DNA of 64,000 bases from Bimuria novae-zelandiae CBS 107.79 (Eukaryota; Ascomycota; Dothideomycetes; Pleosporales; Didymosphaeriaceae): NCBI GenBank assembly GCA_010015655.1, contig ML976657.1, forward strand, positions 1,913,252 through 1,977,251, in the 5' to 3' direction. The translations under genes were made by a program, and so were the position numbers. Shown in pieces: positions 1 through 12,649 of this stretch (the first letter of the stretch is position 1; the number at the start of each line of letters is the position of its first letter). The notes beneath the pieces were generated by a model. That model searched no databases. It worked only from the letters and a program-made list of their open reading frames with translations, and had not been told where the DNA came from.

Positions 1-829
1 CCACCAAGTGTCACCCCCGCTGAGGGCCCGTTGGTCCTCCGCGTCCTATACATGTTCAGATCCTAACATTTGTTACTAATTTTTTATAGTTTGTAAGATT
101 TTTTTTTTTAGTTCTTAAGTATTATATTATTCTGGCCATCCTTTCTACTTAACTAGATATTTAGGCTAACCTTAGTTTATTTTTAAATTCTTAATTTCTT
201 TAACTTTATACTTGTCGTCTTCTAAATTTAACTAGGTCTCGACTAGAGCGACTAGTAAAGCTAGTTTTAAAAGTAATTTATAAAACGTAGGGTAGATCTT
301 TATACCTGTTAGTAAAAGTAATTTAGGTATAACAGGTCCCTTAGTTTCTTATACTTTAAAAGGGCTTACTTAGAGATAATTTAGTTTTCTGCTAGGTTAT
401 TTATCCTTAAATTTTTTTTATAATAAGAAAACTTTATCCACTTTTTTAAGGGTTAGCCCCTTAACTCTTTACTTATTCGCGCTTTTAGATACTATAAGAG
501 CTTTTTAAGTACTTTATTTTTATAAGTCTTAGTAAAGTTTCCTTATCTTTTAAGTCTTATTTTAGACTCTGATAGAAATACTTTTTATATTTCTTAAATC
601 TTAATAAGCAATTAGCTTATATCCGTAGTTAGTATAGTATAGAAAGTACTATGTTGTTCCTAACCTTGCGCTGTTATATGCTAGCTAGGCCGTTAGTAGT
701 AACTCTACTTAGTTATTTTATTATTTATTAATATAGAATTATAGATATTATTTTAAAGTTTAATTTATACGTTCCGTTTATCTATTAGTCTAGGGGTGAA
801 AACTTGTTAAGAGCTTCTTATTAACACCT

Positions 830-1126
830 TGTTGGTATCAAACCTACGCAACACTGCTACGGCTTTCACCGCCATGCAGTTTGCCTGTGGTTTCAAACCT
901 GCGCAACACTGCTACGGCTTTCACCGCCATGCAGTTTACCTACAGCTTATTGCGCAGTTTGCCTATGGTTTATTACGCTAGTCCTAATCAGGCTAGCAAG
1001 GAACAAACCACACTTAATAAATACCTCTCACAGCAGCCTACCACAATAGATCTGCAATTAAGAATCAAATTAGTACTACATCGTTGCAACGAAGTCTTGA
1101 TCCAACAGCCTATTGCCGTATCAACA
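830..1126 (+). repeat. Copia-1 left LTR with internal tandem duplication
   Basis: This LTR is about 54 bp longer than its partner because a unit of about 55 bp (from 834 and again from 889, each starting GGT-TCAAACCT) is present twice. Apart from that and C/T differences it matches the right LTR to the terminal ATCAACA. Confidence 0.8.
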
Positions 1127-2822
1127 CTGATCAGTGGTTGCTACACCATAGATTAGCAAGATATACTATGTACAGGGAATCTCAGCGCACGTTTTAGGCT
1201 GAGTATTCTGGCAATAGAAGCGGTTAGCGCATGCCTCCTCCCCTACCAAGGCCCAGGATACAGCATCGCTAGTGCGAAGTACAGGTACGACAAGCTCACT
1301 GCTATCCTGTATCAGGATCAGCGGCGCCTCGTATTTAAAGGATCTCTCCGCCTGGATTATCCCTACTAAGGCTTAGTTCGAAAGGAGATTTACGTCAACC
1401 ACGCTAACTCTTATCAAATCACACTAATTACAGGCCCACATCTAAAACGCTATTATAAAGTATACCCAAACAAAGGATTGCTCGTGGTACCTAGATAAGA
1501 TAATTTACAAGGACTAGTACGCTAACCAAGATTTTAACATCGCTAACGCCACTATTAATACAGATAAACTTAACACTATAGTTATTAACTAGATAATACA
1601 GGTGGAAGAAGATAACATATTCGACCTGTTTCTACTACTTAAGTTTAAGGAGTATTTTAAGAATTTTACCCGTAATCTCTTTAATAGTATTAATAAGCGC
1701 ATCTAAAAAGCACTTAAAAAGCTCCTCTGCCAGCAAGGCATCTACATTAAGTAAGGTAATAGTAATAATCTCCCTAACTAATTCGCAGAACTCCTTACAT
1801 TAACCGTCGTCCTAAAATGGCCCGCTAAGCATCTTAAGCTTATAAGGCTCTGCGAAGGCTTTAAGTGCCACTAGATCGTAGATAATAAAGAATAATAGCG
1901 GTAGTAGCGAGCTCCGCTAGGTGGAGGATCATTATTATTATTATAACCTAGATTTACGCCTGTGTAGAACAACTCTTATTTGCTTACTAACCTTGCTAAG
2001 TTATACACGCCAGAGCAGAAGTATTTAGGTAATAAATATAATATCCTTAAGACGAAGATTAAGGTGTTCAACGACCTCTACACTAAGGTTAGGATTAATA
2101 AAGATAAGTAGTATAAAATGGCACTCTCTATTATGCTTACTAATTAAGCGCTTTAGTATTACTACGATTATATTGCTCCCCAGGCGCTTACGCTTACTTA
2201 TAATATAATACTTAACAAGCTACGCACGTACTTTAACACCACATAAGCTTACTAAATGTACCTCCAGGAGTGGCATAGCACTACGCTCAAGAGCGTTATA
2301 ACTACTAACCCTAAGAAAGACCCTATAGAGTGTCTTAAAATAGTTATTAGTAAGATAAACATGCTCTATTAGGCACTATTACAGGACTAGGGTAAGAGCT
2401 ATAATTAGTATTTACTTACGCAATAGCTCCTTAGCGCATGTCGTAGCATTAAAGTAACTACTATAGCTTGCTTAAAACCAGCAACTACATTTAAAGGTGT
2501 CACTATAAATCTCCGCAACGCAGTTAGCATGTGGTTAAGCTATCATCCTAATAGCCAGTTTCTATCACGAGATACAGATAAGCAGTATTACACCAATCGC
2601 CGCTATATTCGTAATAATCAACAAGCTACAGGATTATTAGATAATAACTACTATAGCCGCCGCTATTAAGGTCAAGGCGGATCGCGCGGCAATTAATTTA
2701 ATAATAATAATTATTAGTTAAACTACTTAGGTAATTGCTGTAATAAGACATGCTTTATCTATAAGTAGCCTAAGTGCTAGTTAGCTTAACACTTAAAGAA
2801 GGAGCGCATGGAGCATCGCTAA

Positions 2823-5800
2823 CAGTGTACTGCATGGATGGATTGGAGCTCCATCCATTTGCTCCGGGTGGACTGGATAAATCCATGGAGAAACTGAAAC
2901 CGACCGACCCATAGTACTAACTTGTACAGGCAAAGGGTCAAACGTAGTAGAAAGCTTGAAATCACTCCAATATCAAGGTCCCCGGAGGTCCTTAGTGTTG
3001 AGCTTAGTGTCAATGAAAGTGTTTTTAGAGAGTTGAAAGCTATCACATATAATTCTGTACTATAGGCCATAGTATATATTTGACGCTTCACTGGCTACTA
3101 TTACCGTCACTCCTGATCTGTATCCCCTCCTAGCTCTCACGAAAAAGCTCGTCAACGTCGTCGTCCTTATACACCTGGGTAGGGTTGTTGAGCAGGGTAT
3201 TCACCTCAGCGGTTAGGCTTCCACGAAGTTCCTCGACGTGCAGCCCCATTTGGATGAGTCCTGATTTGGCCCAGCTTGATAAACAAAGGGCAGCCTCCAC
3301 AGATTGTTCAGAGAGCCGATTTCGACGGGCCGTAAGGGTGTTGCCGGCTTGGCTGAAGATTCTCTCTGGTTCGGAGCTCATGGCAGGGATCGCCAGAACG
3401 TCAATAGCCATAAGAGAAAGCGTAGGGTACTTTGCACGTATATCTACTCGTCTCCAGTACTGGGAGGGGACAAGGTCCTTGTCAGTATCTCGTGGGTCTG
3501 TTGTATATACAGCAAACTCATCTAGAGCTTTGGCAGGAGGGGGAAAGCTGTAGGACTGAGTAAGGGCGTCGGCGATAGAGCTGTATTTGCGCTTCTTATG
3601 CAGCCGAACGTTTGCAGACGTCTCTTGGAGGGCATTGGTTAACGTCTTGGGCGGAGATAGATGGCGATAATCTGACTCCCACAGCTCCCGTACCTTGTTG
3701 ACCTGACGGGCAGCCTCCTGCTCAGTCCACTCCTTTTGCAGGTACTCAAGTTTGAGTCGTGGGTCTAGAAAAACAGCTGCCGTGTATACCGGGCTGTTGT
3801 CAAGTTTCGTGTAGTATTGGTTGGCCTTGCTCCACCCTTGTTCAATTGCCGCCCAGAAAGCCTTACTATCCGGAGTCGCAGAGTGCTGATATTAATCCTT
3901 TAGCTTCTCAAAATTACTTAATATAAGTGCTATCAGGGAGTACACCTTAGCAATACCCCTGCCACTGTTCTCATCTAGTCTTCCTTCAAGCCTTTTAGTG
4001 CTCTCCTTGATTGGTTCAAGCAACTCCACGAGTTCAGTAAGTATAGCCCAGTCGTCGCTCCCCATACGGTTCTGGAATATTACACGGGTAACTGAGTCAT
4101 CTGGTTTCTCGTGGAGTGGTTTCTTCGTCTTGTTAGCGACAAGACTGCTGTATCGAAAAGCTTCTACATCTAGAAAGTGCTCGATTGGGTTGCGGAGGCG
4201 TATAAATCGTACAGCTTCGTCAAAGGTGGAGTTCCATCTATAGTGTTGGTTAGCTAAAAACGAGGTTGCCGAAAAACAAGACGCCAATCAGGGGATTGAA
4301 AAGGCTTTTGCCAACCCTATCAGCAGCCACTAAAGGGTTGACGGGCGTGTGCGGGAGGGCTAAAGGGCGAGTTATCTTAACAAACTTACCTTGTGGCGTT
4401 GCCCGGCATCAACGTATATATCAGTGTAGAGCCTTAGGACTATTGATTTTCCTCTTTCCACACATCGCTTTATACCCAATTAAAGCGCTTAACCCGTCCT
4501 GGGCTTCTGTTGATCCATAGGCTAATTAAATGTACTATGCCGACTGGTCCCCTCTTTCTCCAAAGGCTAACCTCCTCTTTAAAGTCCCTAACAGAGGCAA
4601 CCTCCCTTTTAAAGACCTTATAGTCGCTGCCAAACAGTGTAGCTTGTGCTATAAGGTTGAGGATGTGACCAGAACAAGAGAGTCGTTAACTAGGTTTCAA
4701 ACCAAGCTTAAGGCATAACACCTCAGCGGCAACATCATTTAAAGAGGCATTATTAAGGACAAAGTAGCCGACATTCTTCTCAAATCCGTAGTCCTTGATA
4801 ACCTTAAGGGTACACGTCGCTATGTTCTTGCCACTATGGGTATCGTCCATCTCCGGGAGGGCTAGAAGTATAGTTTAGCACAGGAGATTCTCGTCAACAA
4901 AGTGAGCTATAACACCATTTAAAGCCTTCTTCCTACGGCTTGTCCAAAGGTCAAATGATAAGTGGATTTTACTAACAGCCTTACTAAGCACTGTCTTTAT
5001 GTCCTTTTTGTAAACCTCATACTCCTTCTGCACCCAGCGTGAGACGGTGGTGCCGGACGGTATCACCCCTTGATCGACGAACGGGAACATGCGGCTAAGG
5101 ATTCTCCGAAAATGTACACTGTCAAGCTTCCTGTATGGGATATTATCGTGCACCACCCATTGGAGGATGTCCCGTTGAAGTGTTTCCGGCCGAAAGGTCT
5201 CCATAATCTGACTATACACCTCTTGTTGTTTGGGATCTGTTCTATCCAGCAGGTCAAGCGTTACAGTGTTGTCAAACGTTGTGATACTGATGGCTGTCTC
5301 CTCTAGGAAAGTATTCAGATAAAGGCTCTTAAAATGGCTCAATACAGACTTGCTGCCCTGGCTTACTTTATATAGGCACTTCCTTTTGCCTGATATATAG
5401 CAAGCCCGACACAAAAACCAGAGGCTTTCGAGTTCCCCCCCGGACAGAGGAACTCCGTATTTCCACCACCAAGCAGTTGTTCGGTGAGGGCGTTGCAATT
5501 AACGGAGACCCTCCAGCCACTTTAACGACCAATCAACAAAGGAGTAGTCGTACGGGGCTTGAAAGCCGCTCTTTGGTTCGGCATGTACGACCTCACTGTC
5601 CCCATTGGTGACCTGAAGCTCTGTAGGCACCTGCTCACTGTCCACTTTAGTAAGCACCTCTAGGGCGTCATTGTCCTCGAAAATCTCAAACGACGTAGAT
5701 GGGACGGAAAGCGACAACAAGGGCACCGACGAGAGCTGGCTGCTTGATAATTGGCTAACAAGCGGAGAAGAGGGCGTATTTAGGCGTATTTGTGTACGTC

Positions 5801-6072
5801 TAGTCCTCATTTTGATAGAAAACTTCTAAAATCAATACAAGTACGTACAAATGGGATGGCTGAGGGTGATCACTGTGATGGACTGACGTTGAGATCTGAT
5901 GCCCCACATTAACCCCTGTCCATTCGAAACCACATGAAACTACGGTGCTGCACTAAAGCAGCCAATCAGACGAAGGCATTACGGTTTCATATTCTCCATG
6001 GAGCAAATCCAGTCCACCCGGAGTGGATGGATTGGATGGATCACAGAAGAAATCCATCCATGAAGAACACTG
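2823..6072 (-). mobile_element. hAT-superfamily DNA transposon (3250 bp) with 8-bp TSD
   Basis: Boundaries are exact. The element is flanked by the direct repeat ATCGCTAA (2815-2822 and 6073-6080), the 8-bp duplication diagnostic of hAT elements. The ends are imperfect inverted repeats: CAGTGTACTGCATGG on the left and CAGTGTTCTTCATGG on the reverse of the right end. A further shared inner motif, CTCCGGGTGGACTGG, lies in both subterminal regions. Base composition is close to normal, in sharp contrast to the RIP-mutated Copia-1 host, so it arrived after most of that mutation or escaped it as a low-copy element. The transposase inside carries a few stops, so this copy is not autonomous as it stands. 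Confidence 0.95.
3130..5810 (-). pseudogene. hAT transposase, lightly mutated pseudogene
   Basis: Read on the minus strand, a nearly full hAT transposase is recognisable. It has an N-terminal tail, a BED-like zinc-finger region (residues around LCRAC and the SHFKSLY that follows), a conserved DLWTSRRKKA block, the segment with NNASLNDV and GHILNL, and the C-terminal dimerisation region (SSEPERIFSQAGNTLTARR). In-frame stops occur at 5499-5501, 4875-4877, once in the segment near 4.7 kb, again near 4.4 kb, and at 3892-3894. Several are explained by a single C-to-T change of CAA or CAG, i.e. mild RIP. An intron near 4.3-4.4 kb is possible but not resolved. The family assignment is secure; the protein is almost certainly not made in full. 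Confidence 0.85.
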
Positions 6073-9000
6073 ATCGCTAACGCTATAACTAATACGCTTA
6101 AGATAATCCTAATGCCCCGAGCTATAAAGTGTTTCTCGCTGGCTATAAAGGCATAGAGCTTGAAGACAGCGACGGCAGCGATAATGATACTAGTAATAAT
6201 AATATTAAAGCATATTTTACTAACTAAGTCTACTTAACTACATCCTGCAGTAAGGTTAACGGCAACGCTATTATCTCTAGCCTTAATAACGCTGCCGCAC
6301 TTCATATAATCACAGGCAATAATCCTTACATCTCTAGTAAAGCAAATAAAGATACTTAACTCTTTTTATTTAATTCACGCTACAGCGCAGATATCTTTTA
6401 AGATATTATACCTAATACTAGTGTAGCTGGTGTCTTAACTACTAGCAAGATATAAGTAAAGGCGCTACAGCTTATCTAACTGTCTATAGTTATTAATAAG
6501 TCCACCGCAGGACGTTATTAAATCTAATTTAGAAATAATCTAGAGTGTTTCTCCCTTAGCGACGTTAATGTTAGCACGCCATTTAGTATAATCACCTTTA
6601 TAGTAATGCTAACTAACACACTATTTCTACTCTGCTTAAATAATATAGATTATTATAGTATCTTTTTTAACAACATCGACAATATGCTCGTTCAAGGTGG
6701 CAAAGAATTCCTAATTATCCGTAAATGGGGACATCCATGGCTCTTGCTTAATAAACAAGAGACCGTTGTCTACTACTTAACTAAGACTAAGCTACGCTAG
6801 CTTTACTAACGCTTTGGCTATTCTACTGCTAGACGACTGCACAAGATCCTTAGCAAAGCAGGCCATAAAGACATTAATAAGGATATTATTAATCGTATTA
6901 ATAAGTACTGTTACTAGTGTTAAATTCATAGCAAAGCACCTGGCCATTTCCGCTTTACTATCTATAATAACATGGACTTTAACTCATGCGTTATTATTAA
7001 TATAATGTACATTAATTAGAAACTAGTGCTCTACGCAGTTAATAAAGCCATAGCTTTTTAAGCTACTTAATTTATACTAAATATCTAGGCAAACACTACT
7101 TAGGATCTCCTTTACGCCATGTAAATCGACATATATATTAGTCCTTCTAACGTTATTAAGACAGATGCTGGCAAGAACTTTATTACTAATAAGTTTATTA
7201 ATAACGCCACGTTACTTGTAATTAAGGTTAAGGAAGTCCCGATAGAGGCATATTATTTAATTAGCAAGGTTAAGCGCTATTATGCTCCTATCTGCCGTGC
7301 TTATAAGGTAATCTCTGCAGACGTTAGACGCACAACCGCTCCCAAATATATCTTGCAGATAGCTATCAAGGCTGTTAATAACACCGCAGGTCCTAACAGA
7401 CTTGTCCTAACTCTTCTCGTCTTTAGAGCATATCCTCGCCTGTTAAAGAAATCACCACCATCGCCATCTATTACCGCCCGCGGCGCTATAGTGCGCAAAG
7501 CAATAGCTAAAGTGCGCAAGATTAAGGCAAAGCGCTAAGTTAATAAGACTCTTATAACTTGCAATAGTCTTAACGTAACTAATATCTTACTATTGCCTAT
7601 CCTAAGCAGCGTTAAGGTCTAGCAAGAGAACTATAAATAGTCTAGCCTGCATTAAATAATTGCCCTCTAAGTTAATAAGCAATCCGTAGCTGTTGAAATT
7701 AATAACAAACAAGTTACCTTCCGCATCACCGCAGTGCGCCCGTATTATGTAGATAATACGACTATTATTACCCCTCCCGTAGAGGACAAGGACAATAGTG
7801 GCTCTAATAATAATTTTACTCTTATTATAGAGGAGCCCGCGCCCAAGCGTAAGCGCGATAGGCTAAAAGGCTTAAGGAACAAGCTAAAACCTAATAAAGT
7901 TATAACTACTATAGTTAACCTTAATTAACGTAAGCGTGATAATCTTGTCCTAGCTAAGAAGCTATAAGTAGTTAGCAAGATTACAACACTAGGGTAACTA
8001 TTTAAAGCATCTATAAAGGTAAAGATTAACGCCCTTATAATATAAGATGTCTTTCGCTTTAAAAAGTATAGTCCTTACTATTATAATAAGGTCCGCATCT
8101 TTAAGTCACGCATTATTAATAAAGTTAAGGGTAAGACTACTAATCGCCCGTATAAAAAGTCCCGTCTTGTTATCTAAGAATACGCTAATAACGATAAGAA
8201 GCTTATCTTAACATAGTTTCCTACTATCCAGCGTGTAAGCCAGCGTGTGATTATCGCTCTAGCACCATCACTATTAAAGCTAGGCATGTACCTCTGGCTC
8301 CGTGACATCACTCAGGCCTATACGCAATCGGATGATCCACTCTAGCGTACTATTATAGCTGACATACTAGCCCAGCTTAAGGAAAGTTATCTAACAAATA
8401 TAGTTATAGTTATTATTAAGCCACTATACGGCATTGCTGAAGCAAGTGCCTATTAGTAGTTAACGTATAATAAACACCACACTAAGACTCTCCACATAAT
8501 AACATCTACTTATAATCTATACCTATTTATTAGTAAGGCTAATAGCAAGTGCTTTGGCATTATTAGCATGTAAACTAACGACACGCTTAGTCTATCTAAT
8601 AAAGCTTTTACAGACCTTAAGGACCAAAAGCTACGTTTTAAGACTAAGCCTAAGTAGTTTCTCTCACTAAACGCGTAAATTAACTTTAATAGCTACATTA
8701 TTAAGCTTAATAATAATAATCGCGCTATTACTTTGCGCTAGAAGAAGCAAGGCAAGAAGCTAGAAATAGCTAATAATAAGTAATTATACATTTAACAGCG
8801 CGCTTAAGGTGCTTACATTACAATAATCTATTAACCTAAGGCGAGCTTTAACCTCGCCGCCGCAGCCCAAGCGAGTAAGCCTATAAAAGAAGAAATTGCT
8901 AGATTAAATAAGCGTATTATCTAGCAAAAGGAGAATATTACTCGCGGCCTTAACTTTATCCCACTAGACTTAAGTAACTTAAAGCTATACGCCTTTATTA

Positions 9001-9718
9001 ACGCATTATTTACTAATAATAAAGATATATTATTATAAATAGGCTTCGTGATCACGCTTAGTAATAAGACTAAAAATAGCAATCGTAACTTTAAGTTTAC
9101 TAGCAATATTGTCTACTAGTTATTTATTAAGTGTAAGCGCGTTACTCGCAGCGTCCTTGCATCTAAGATTTACGTAATAGCCTATAAAGTTAACATTACA
9201 ATTGTAATTAGCAGTACAATTAACATAATTATGTAGTAACTTAACCTCCCTAATATCTCTATTATTATGTGCACTGACTCACGCTCCTTATATAATTACC
9301 TTATTAAGCTTAGCACTACTAAGGAGAAGCGCCTTATAATTAACATTATAGCTCTACGTAAGGCCTATAAGCGTAATAATCTCATGGATATCCGCTAGAT
9401 TAATAGACGTGATAATCTAGCAGACTTAATAACTAAGGCTAGCTTTAACTTAGCTATAAAGCGTCTTATTAACTATAACTAGCTTAAGCTTTGCGTGTAA
9501 GGCTAGGTTAATCGTGCTAAAGTCAACACCCTAGAGTATAATTACGACAGTAAAAAGTAGTAAGTCTACAAAAGGAGCAGCGAGATAGGCACTAAGAGGA
9601 CGCGCACCGGCGCTAGTCTGGTTAGAAAACTAGTAACTGTTACAAATTGTGTTTTATTGCAGATTTAAGCGTTCTAGGCTAAACTGGCCACATGTAGCTT
9701 AAAAGAAAAGATAGCCAG

Positions 9719-9961
9719 TGTTGGCTTCAAACCTGCGCAACACTACTACGGCTTTTACTACTATGTAGTTTGCCTATAGTTTGTTACGCAGTTTGCCTGT
9801 GATTTATTACGCTAGTCCTAATTAGGCTAGTAGGGGGACAAACCACGCTCGATAAATACTTCTTACAACAGCCCACCACAATAGATCTGCAATTAAGAAT
9901 CAAATCAACACCACATCGTTATAACGAAGTCTTGATCCAACAGCCTATTGCCGTATCAACA
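9719..9961 (+). repeat. Copia-1 right LTR
   Basis: It starts TGTTGGCTTC and ends ATCAACA. It is collinear with the left LTR but contains one copy of the 55-bp unit. Differences between the two LTRs are mostly C/T and G/A, which fits RIP rather than plain divergence. Confidence 0.8.
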
Positions 9962-10836
9962 GTAGCGTTCTTGTTTTTTTAACTATTATTTATAAAGTTA
10001 ATTCTTAATCTATACGGCTAGCTTTATAAGTTCTTTTAGGTTATTTAGCTTATTATAATAAGTAAGCTTGTCCTTAATGCTTTCCTTTAGCCTGTTATAG
10101 TAAGCTACTTAAAGTAGGACGTTGTCTTAGTTAATCTTAGCTTAAAGGCGTCTAAAATTAACTATATAGACACTAACTAATTCAGTTTATTTAAGCCTTT
10201 ATATTTTACGTTAAGCTTATTATTTCTTATTAACTTATTTAAATATAATTTATATCTATTCTTTAAAAGATACCTAGTTTTTAAATACCTTCTTAGTTTT
10301 ATTACTATATTCAAACATGTTGTCTTTGTTTTCTAGATAGTCCTTGGTAAGGGGTTAAAGCTAATTAGCTACTTTATCCTTTATATATATGCTAGCTGCA
10401 AGGATCTTAAATTATTTAATTTTAAAAATATTTCTATTTTCGTAATAGTAGAGTTCTAAAGTTATATGAAATACTTTAAGTCCTTTTTATTTACCTTAGT
10501 AAACCTTAGAAACCTTAAAAGATATCCTTTCTATGGTTACTATAGCTAGAACGTAAGCTATTAGCTTAGCTAATTACTTTTTAAGCTATTATATCTTATT
10601 AGCTTAGTTACCTAACACTATTATAGTATTTATAATTAGTCCGAAAGCTGCGCTTCCTATTAGGACCTTTACTATAGTAGCTACTATTATCACGATGCCT
10701 ATATATACTATCCTATGCCTTGTAACGATAGCTATCGTTATTCGTTCCTTTTAGGGATGTATGGCGACGTGGTATAGGGTGACATACATTACAACTATAG
10801 CTACTTTCGTTGTCTTAGACCTTTAGGTAGTTAAAG

Positions 10837-11355
10837 TGTTACAAGGTACTTTACGTACCTAAGCCTAATCTAGGTTAAGGGAGGATAGGTTAAGAGCAAT
10901 ATATCTTATAAATATATTTAGTAGTTAAAAGCTTAAAATAATAATACTAAGGTATATAAATAATTTAATTCTATAATAAACTATAGAATAACTAACTAAA
11001 AGATTTACTAATTTATTATAAGAAATATACTCGTAGTATATTAAATTAACTATAAGGAGTAGGAAAGGTATAAAGAAATTATTAAACTATATACTATTTA
11101 TTTTAGTTTTTACTATTATTAGAATTATTATTATAGTCTTACTAAGGCCTTCCTTTTAGAGGTAGTCTCCGAAACTTACTATATTCTTAACCTTTATACA
11201 GGACTTCTTACTTATGCGGGACTTTATTACGTAATTACTAACCTAAGCTGTCCCGCACTTTTGTGTGTTCCTCTGATGCGGTTATTCCGCCAATAATAAC
11301 TCTCTTAGCGTAATTGTCTGGTTTTATTATTCCTGTGAGATTCGTGATCGTAACA
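10837..11355 (-). repeat. Gypsy-1 LTR (5' LTR in element orientation)
   Basis: It begins TGTTACAAGG and ends CGTAACA, with the TG...CA termini typical of LTRs, directly beyond the gag remnant. The first bases resemble the start of the Gypsy-2 LTR (TGTTATAAGG) and the ends match in style, but the interior differs. The following TAATA is the start of the inverted-repeat arm and may be one copy of a target duplication whose partner is outside the window. Confidence 0.6.
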
Positions 11356-12347
11356 TAATACTACTATCGTAACTTATAAAGCACCCTTATATAGACCTAT
11401 AAATATAATAATAACGCTAAAAAGTTATAACCTAGCTATAAAGCGGCGAGTGGCGCTTAATTTATATAATACTACCACGTTAATTAGTATCTTTTATAAA
11501 TGTAATTACTAATTTTAGCTAGTGCAGGATAACTCTATATCCTATTTTATTATTATAGCGTAACTTATTTATAATAACTAATAGACTTATAGCTATATAA
11601 CTATATGGCGCCTTTACTAAGCGCTTTAGGATATTATAGAATCTAATATTAAATTAATAGTAAAACTAAAGTTATAAAAAGTTTTAATATTTATTAAGAA
11701 TAACTACCGCGTCTAGTATTAAACTATAACTAACTTTTAGTACAGCTATTATATAACTTTAAAATATAGTATAATAGATAACTATAACTAACGTGAACGT
11801 TTTTATAATATAAATAAATTATTACGCCGCTCTCTAGCTCTGTAGACCCGCCATTAATCCCTTCTCTGACCTATCACGCCTTCCTGCTTCTCGAGCGCAC
11901 CATAACCTACACATGCATATGCCAAACAGCAGCCAAACATGGCTTCAGCACGTCAAAGGGAAATATAATGAGTGACATGTAGGACAGAGTAGGGTGAGCG
12001 GGGCCTAACAGCGGGCATGGCAACGGGCAGAGATTGGCCCAGTACGGAAGGCCAGGATCGAAGTGTGCGCTTCAGCAAGTGGATTGAGTGTCACTGGTAG
12101 AAGCCGTAGTTGCAGGCATATACGAAGGTGGAAAGGTTCTGTATAGCTTGGTGATACAGCCTGTCGCACGTTCATACAACGAACAGCTCCTTGCATAGGC
12201 ACTGCCATTATTAAGGTTATAAAGAAGTGCCTAAGTTTAATTACATAAAGGTTATAAGGAGTTTAGATTGTTAACGATAGCTAGCAAAACTAATCGCCAG
12301 GTTTCGGACAAGGCTTGGCAAGACGCTACGCTATGTAGGCCTGTATA
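11356..12347. repeat. Inverted repeat X, left arm, outer part
   Basis: This stretch is the reverse complement of 24.9-25.8 kb followed by 32811-32944. The GC-normal half (about 11.83-12.35 kb) is almost identical to its partner, including a 67-codon frame that differs by one residue (Val/Ile). The AT-rich half shows many C/T differences. The arm stops at TA (12346-12347), where a pogo-type element inserted, and resumes at 22062. The AT-rich half reaches the end of Gypsy-1 at 11355, so the true outer end of the arm may lie beyond the window. Confidence 0.85.
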
Positions 12348-12649
12348 CCGAGGTTCACCTCGAAGCGACCCCCCCCGGCGAAGCGACCCACCTGAACACT
12401 AAAACAGCTTCACAACTTGAAGCTGTAGAGCCTCACACAATAGCTATTATCGTAATATTTTTTAATAGTAATATCTAGAGGCTTTAATTAATTTATATAG
12501 GTATTAATATTATATAGAAGGCGTAATATTATAGTTATATTATAACTTAAGAGCTAGTGCGCCTATAATAGCACCTTAAAGCTTTTTACTATTTATAAGG
12601 CTTATAATAACTCTCTTTTTTAGAGTAGTTTTAGTAAAAGTCTTAAGGC

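Larger units (their letters stand above)
1200..9500 (+). pseudogene. Copia-1 gag-pol remains
   Basis: A dead polyprotein read through many stops. A CCHC-like Gag knuckle lies at about 2736-2795, where the Trp and Gln positions have become TAG/TAA, as C-to-T change would produce. A pre-integrase block lies at about 6800-6870 and reads RFGYSTARRLHKILSKAGH. The start of reverse transcriptase lies at about 8295-8330 (LRDITQAY). The RNase H tail lies at about 9300-9445 (EKRLIINIIALRKAY, then a RDNLAD motif). The order Gag, integrase, RT, RNase H is diagnostic of Copia rather than Gypsy. The hAT element interrupts it just after the Gag knuckle. Nothing here can encode a functional protein. Confidence 0.75.
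830..9961 (+). mobile_element. Copia-1: RIP-degraded Ty1/Copia retrotransposon with nested hAT
   Basis: A Copia-type LTR retrotransposon on the plus strand. Both ends carry related LTRs starting TGTTGG and ending ATCAACA. Inside, in Copia order, are remnants of a Gag CCHC knuckle, a pre-integrase domain, reverse transcriptase and RNase H, all full of stop codons. Removing the 3250-bp hAT element and its duplicated 8 bp leaves an internal region of about 5.3 kb, normal for Copia. No 5-bp target duplication is visible (CACCT on the left, GTAGC on the right), consistent with a deletion at the insertion site. Confidence 0.85.
1..11355 (-). mobile_element. Gypsy-1: RIP-degraded Ty3/Gypsy retrotransposon, split by Copia-1
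   Basis: A degraded LTR retrotransposon read on the minus strand. The piece before 830 aligns with the 3' pol side of Gypsy-2 (about 15.5-16.4 kb), and the piece after 9961 aligns with the gag side of Gypsy-2 (about 20.4-21.1 kb). It ends in a single visible LTR (10837-11355). Its other end lies beyond the window. No open frame survives; the sequence is dominated by TTA/TAA/TAG, as expected after RIP. About 4 kb of pol expected between the two pieces is absent, so the Copia-1 insertion came with, or was followed by, a deletion. It is a relative of Gypsy-2, not the same family, because the LTRs differ. Confidence 0.7.

Noticed and set aside
12005..12208. A 67-codon frame conserved in both inverted-repeat arms (minus strand here, plus strand at 25052-25255)
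   Set aside because: Its conservation is explained by the arms being near-identical DNA. It shows no domain, signal peptide or codon bias that would mark a gene.
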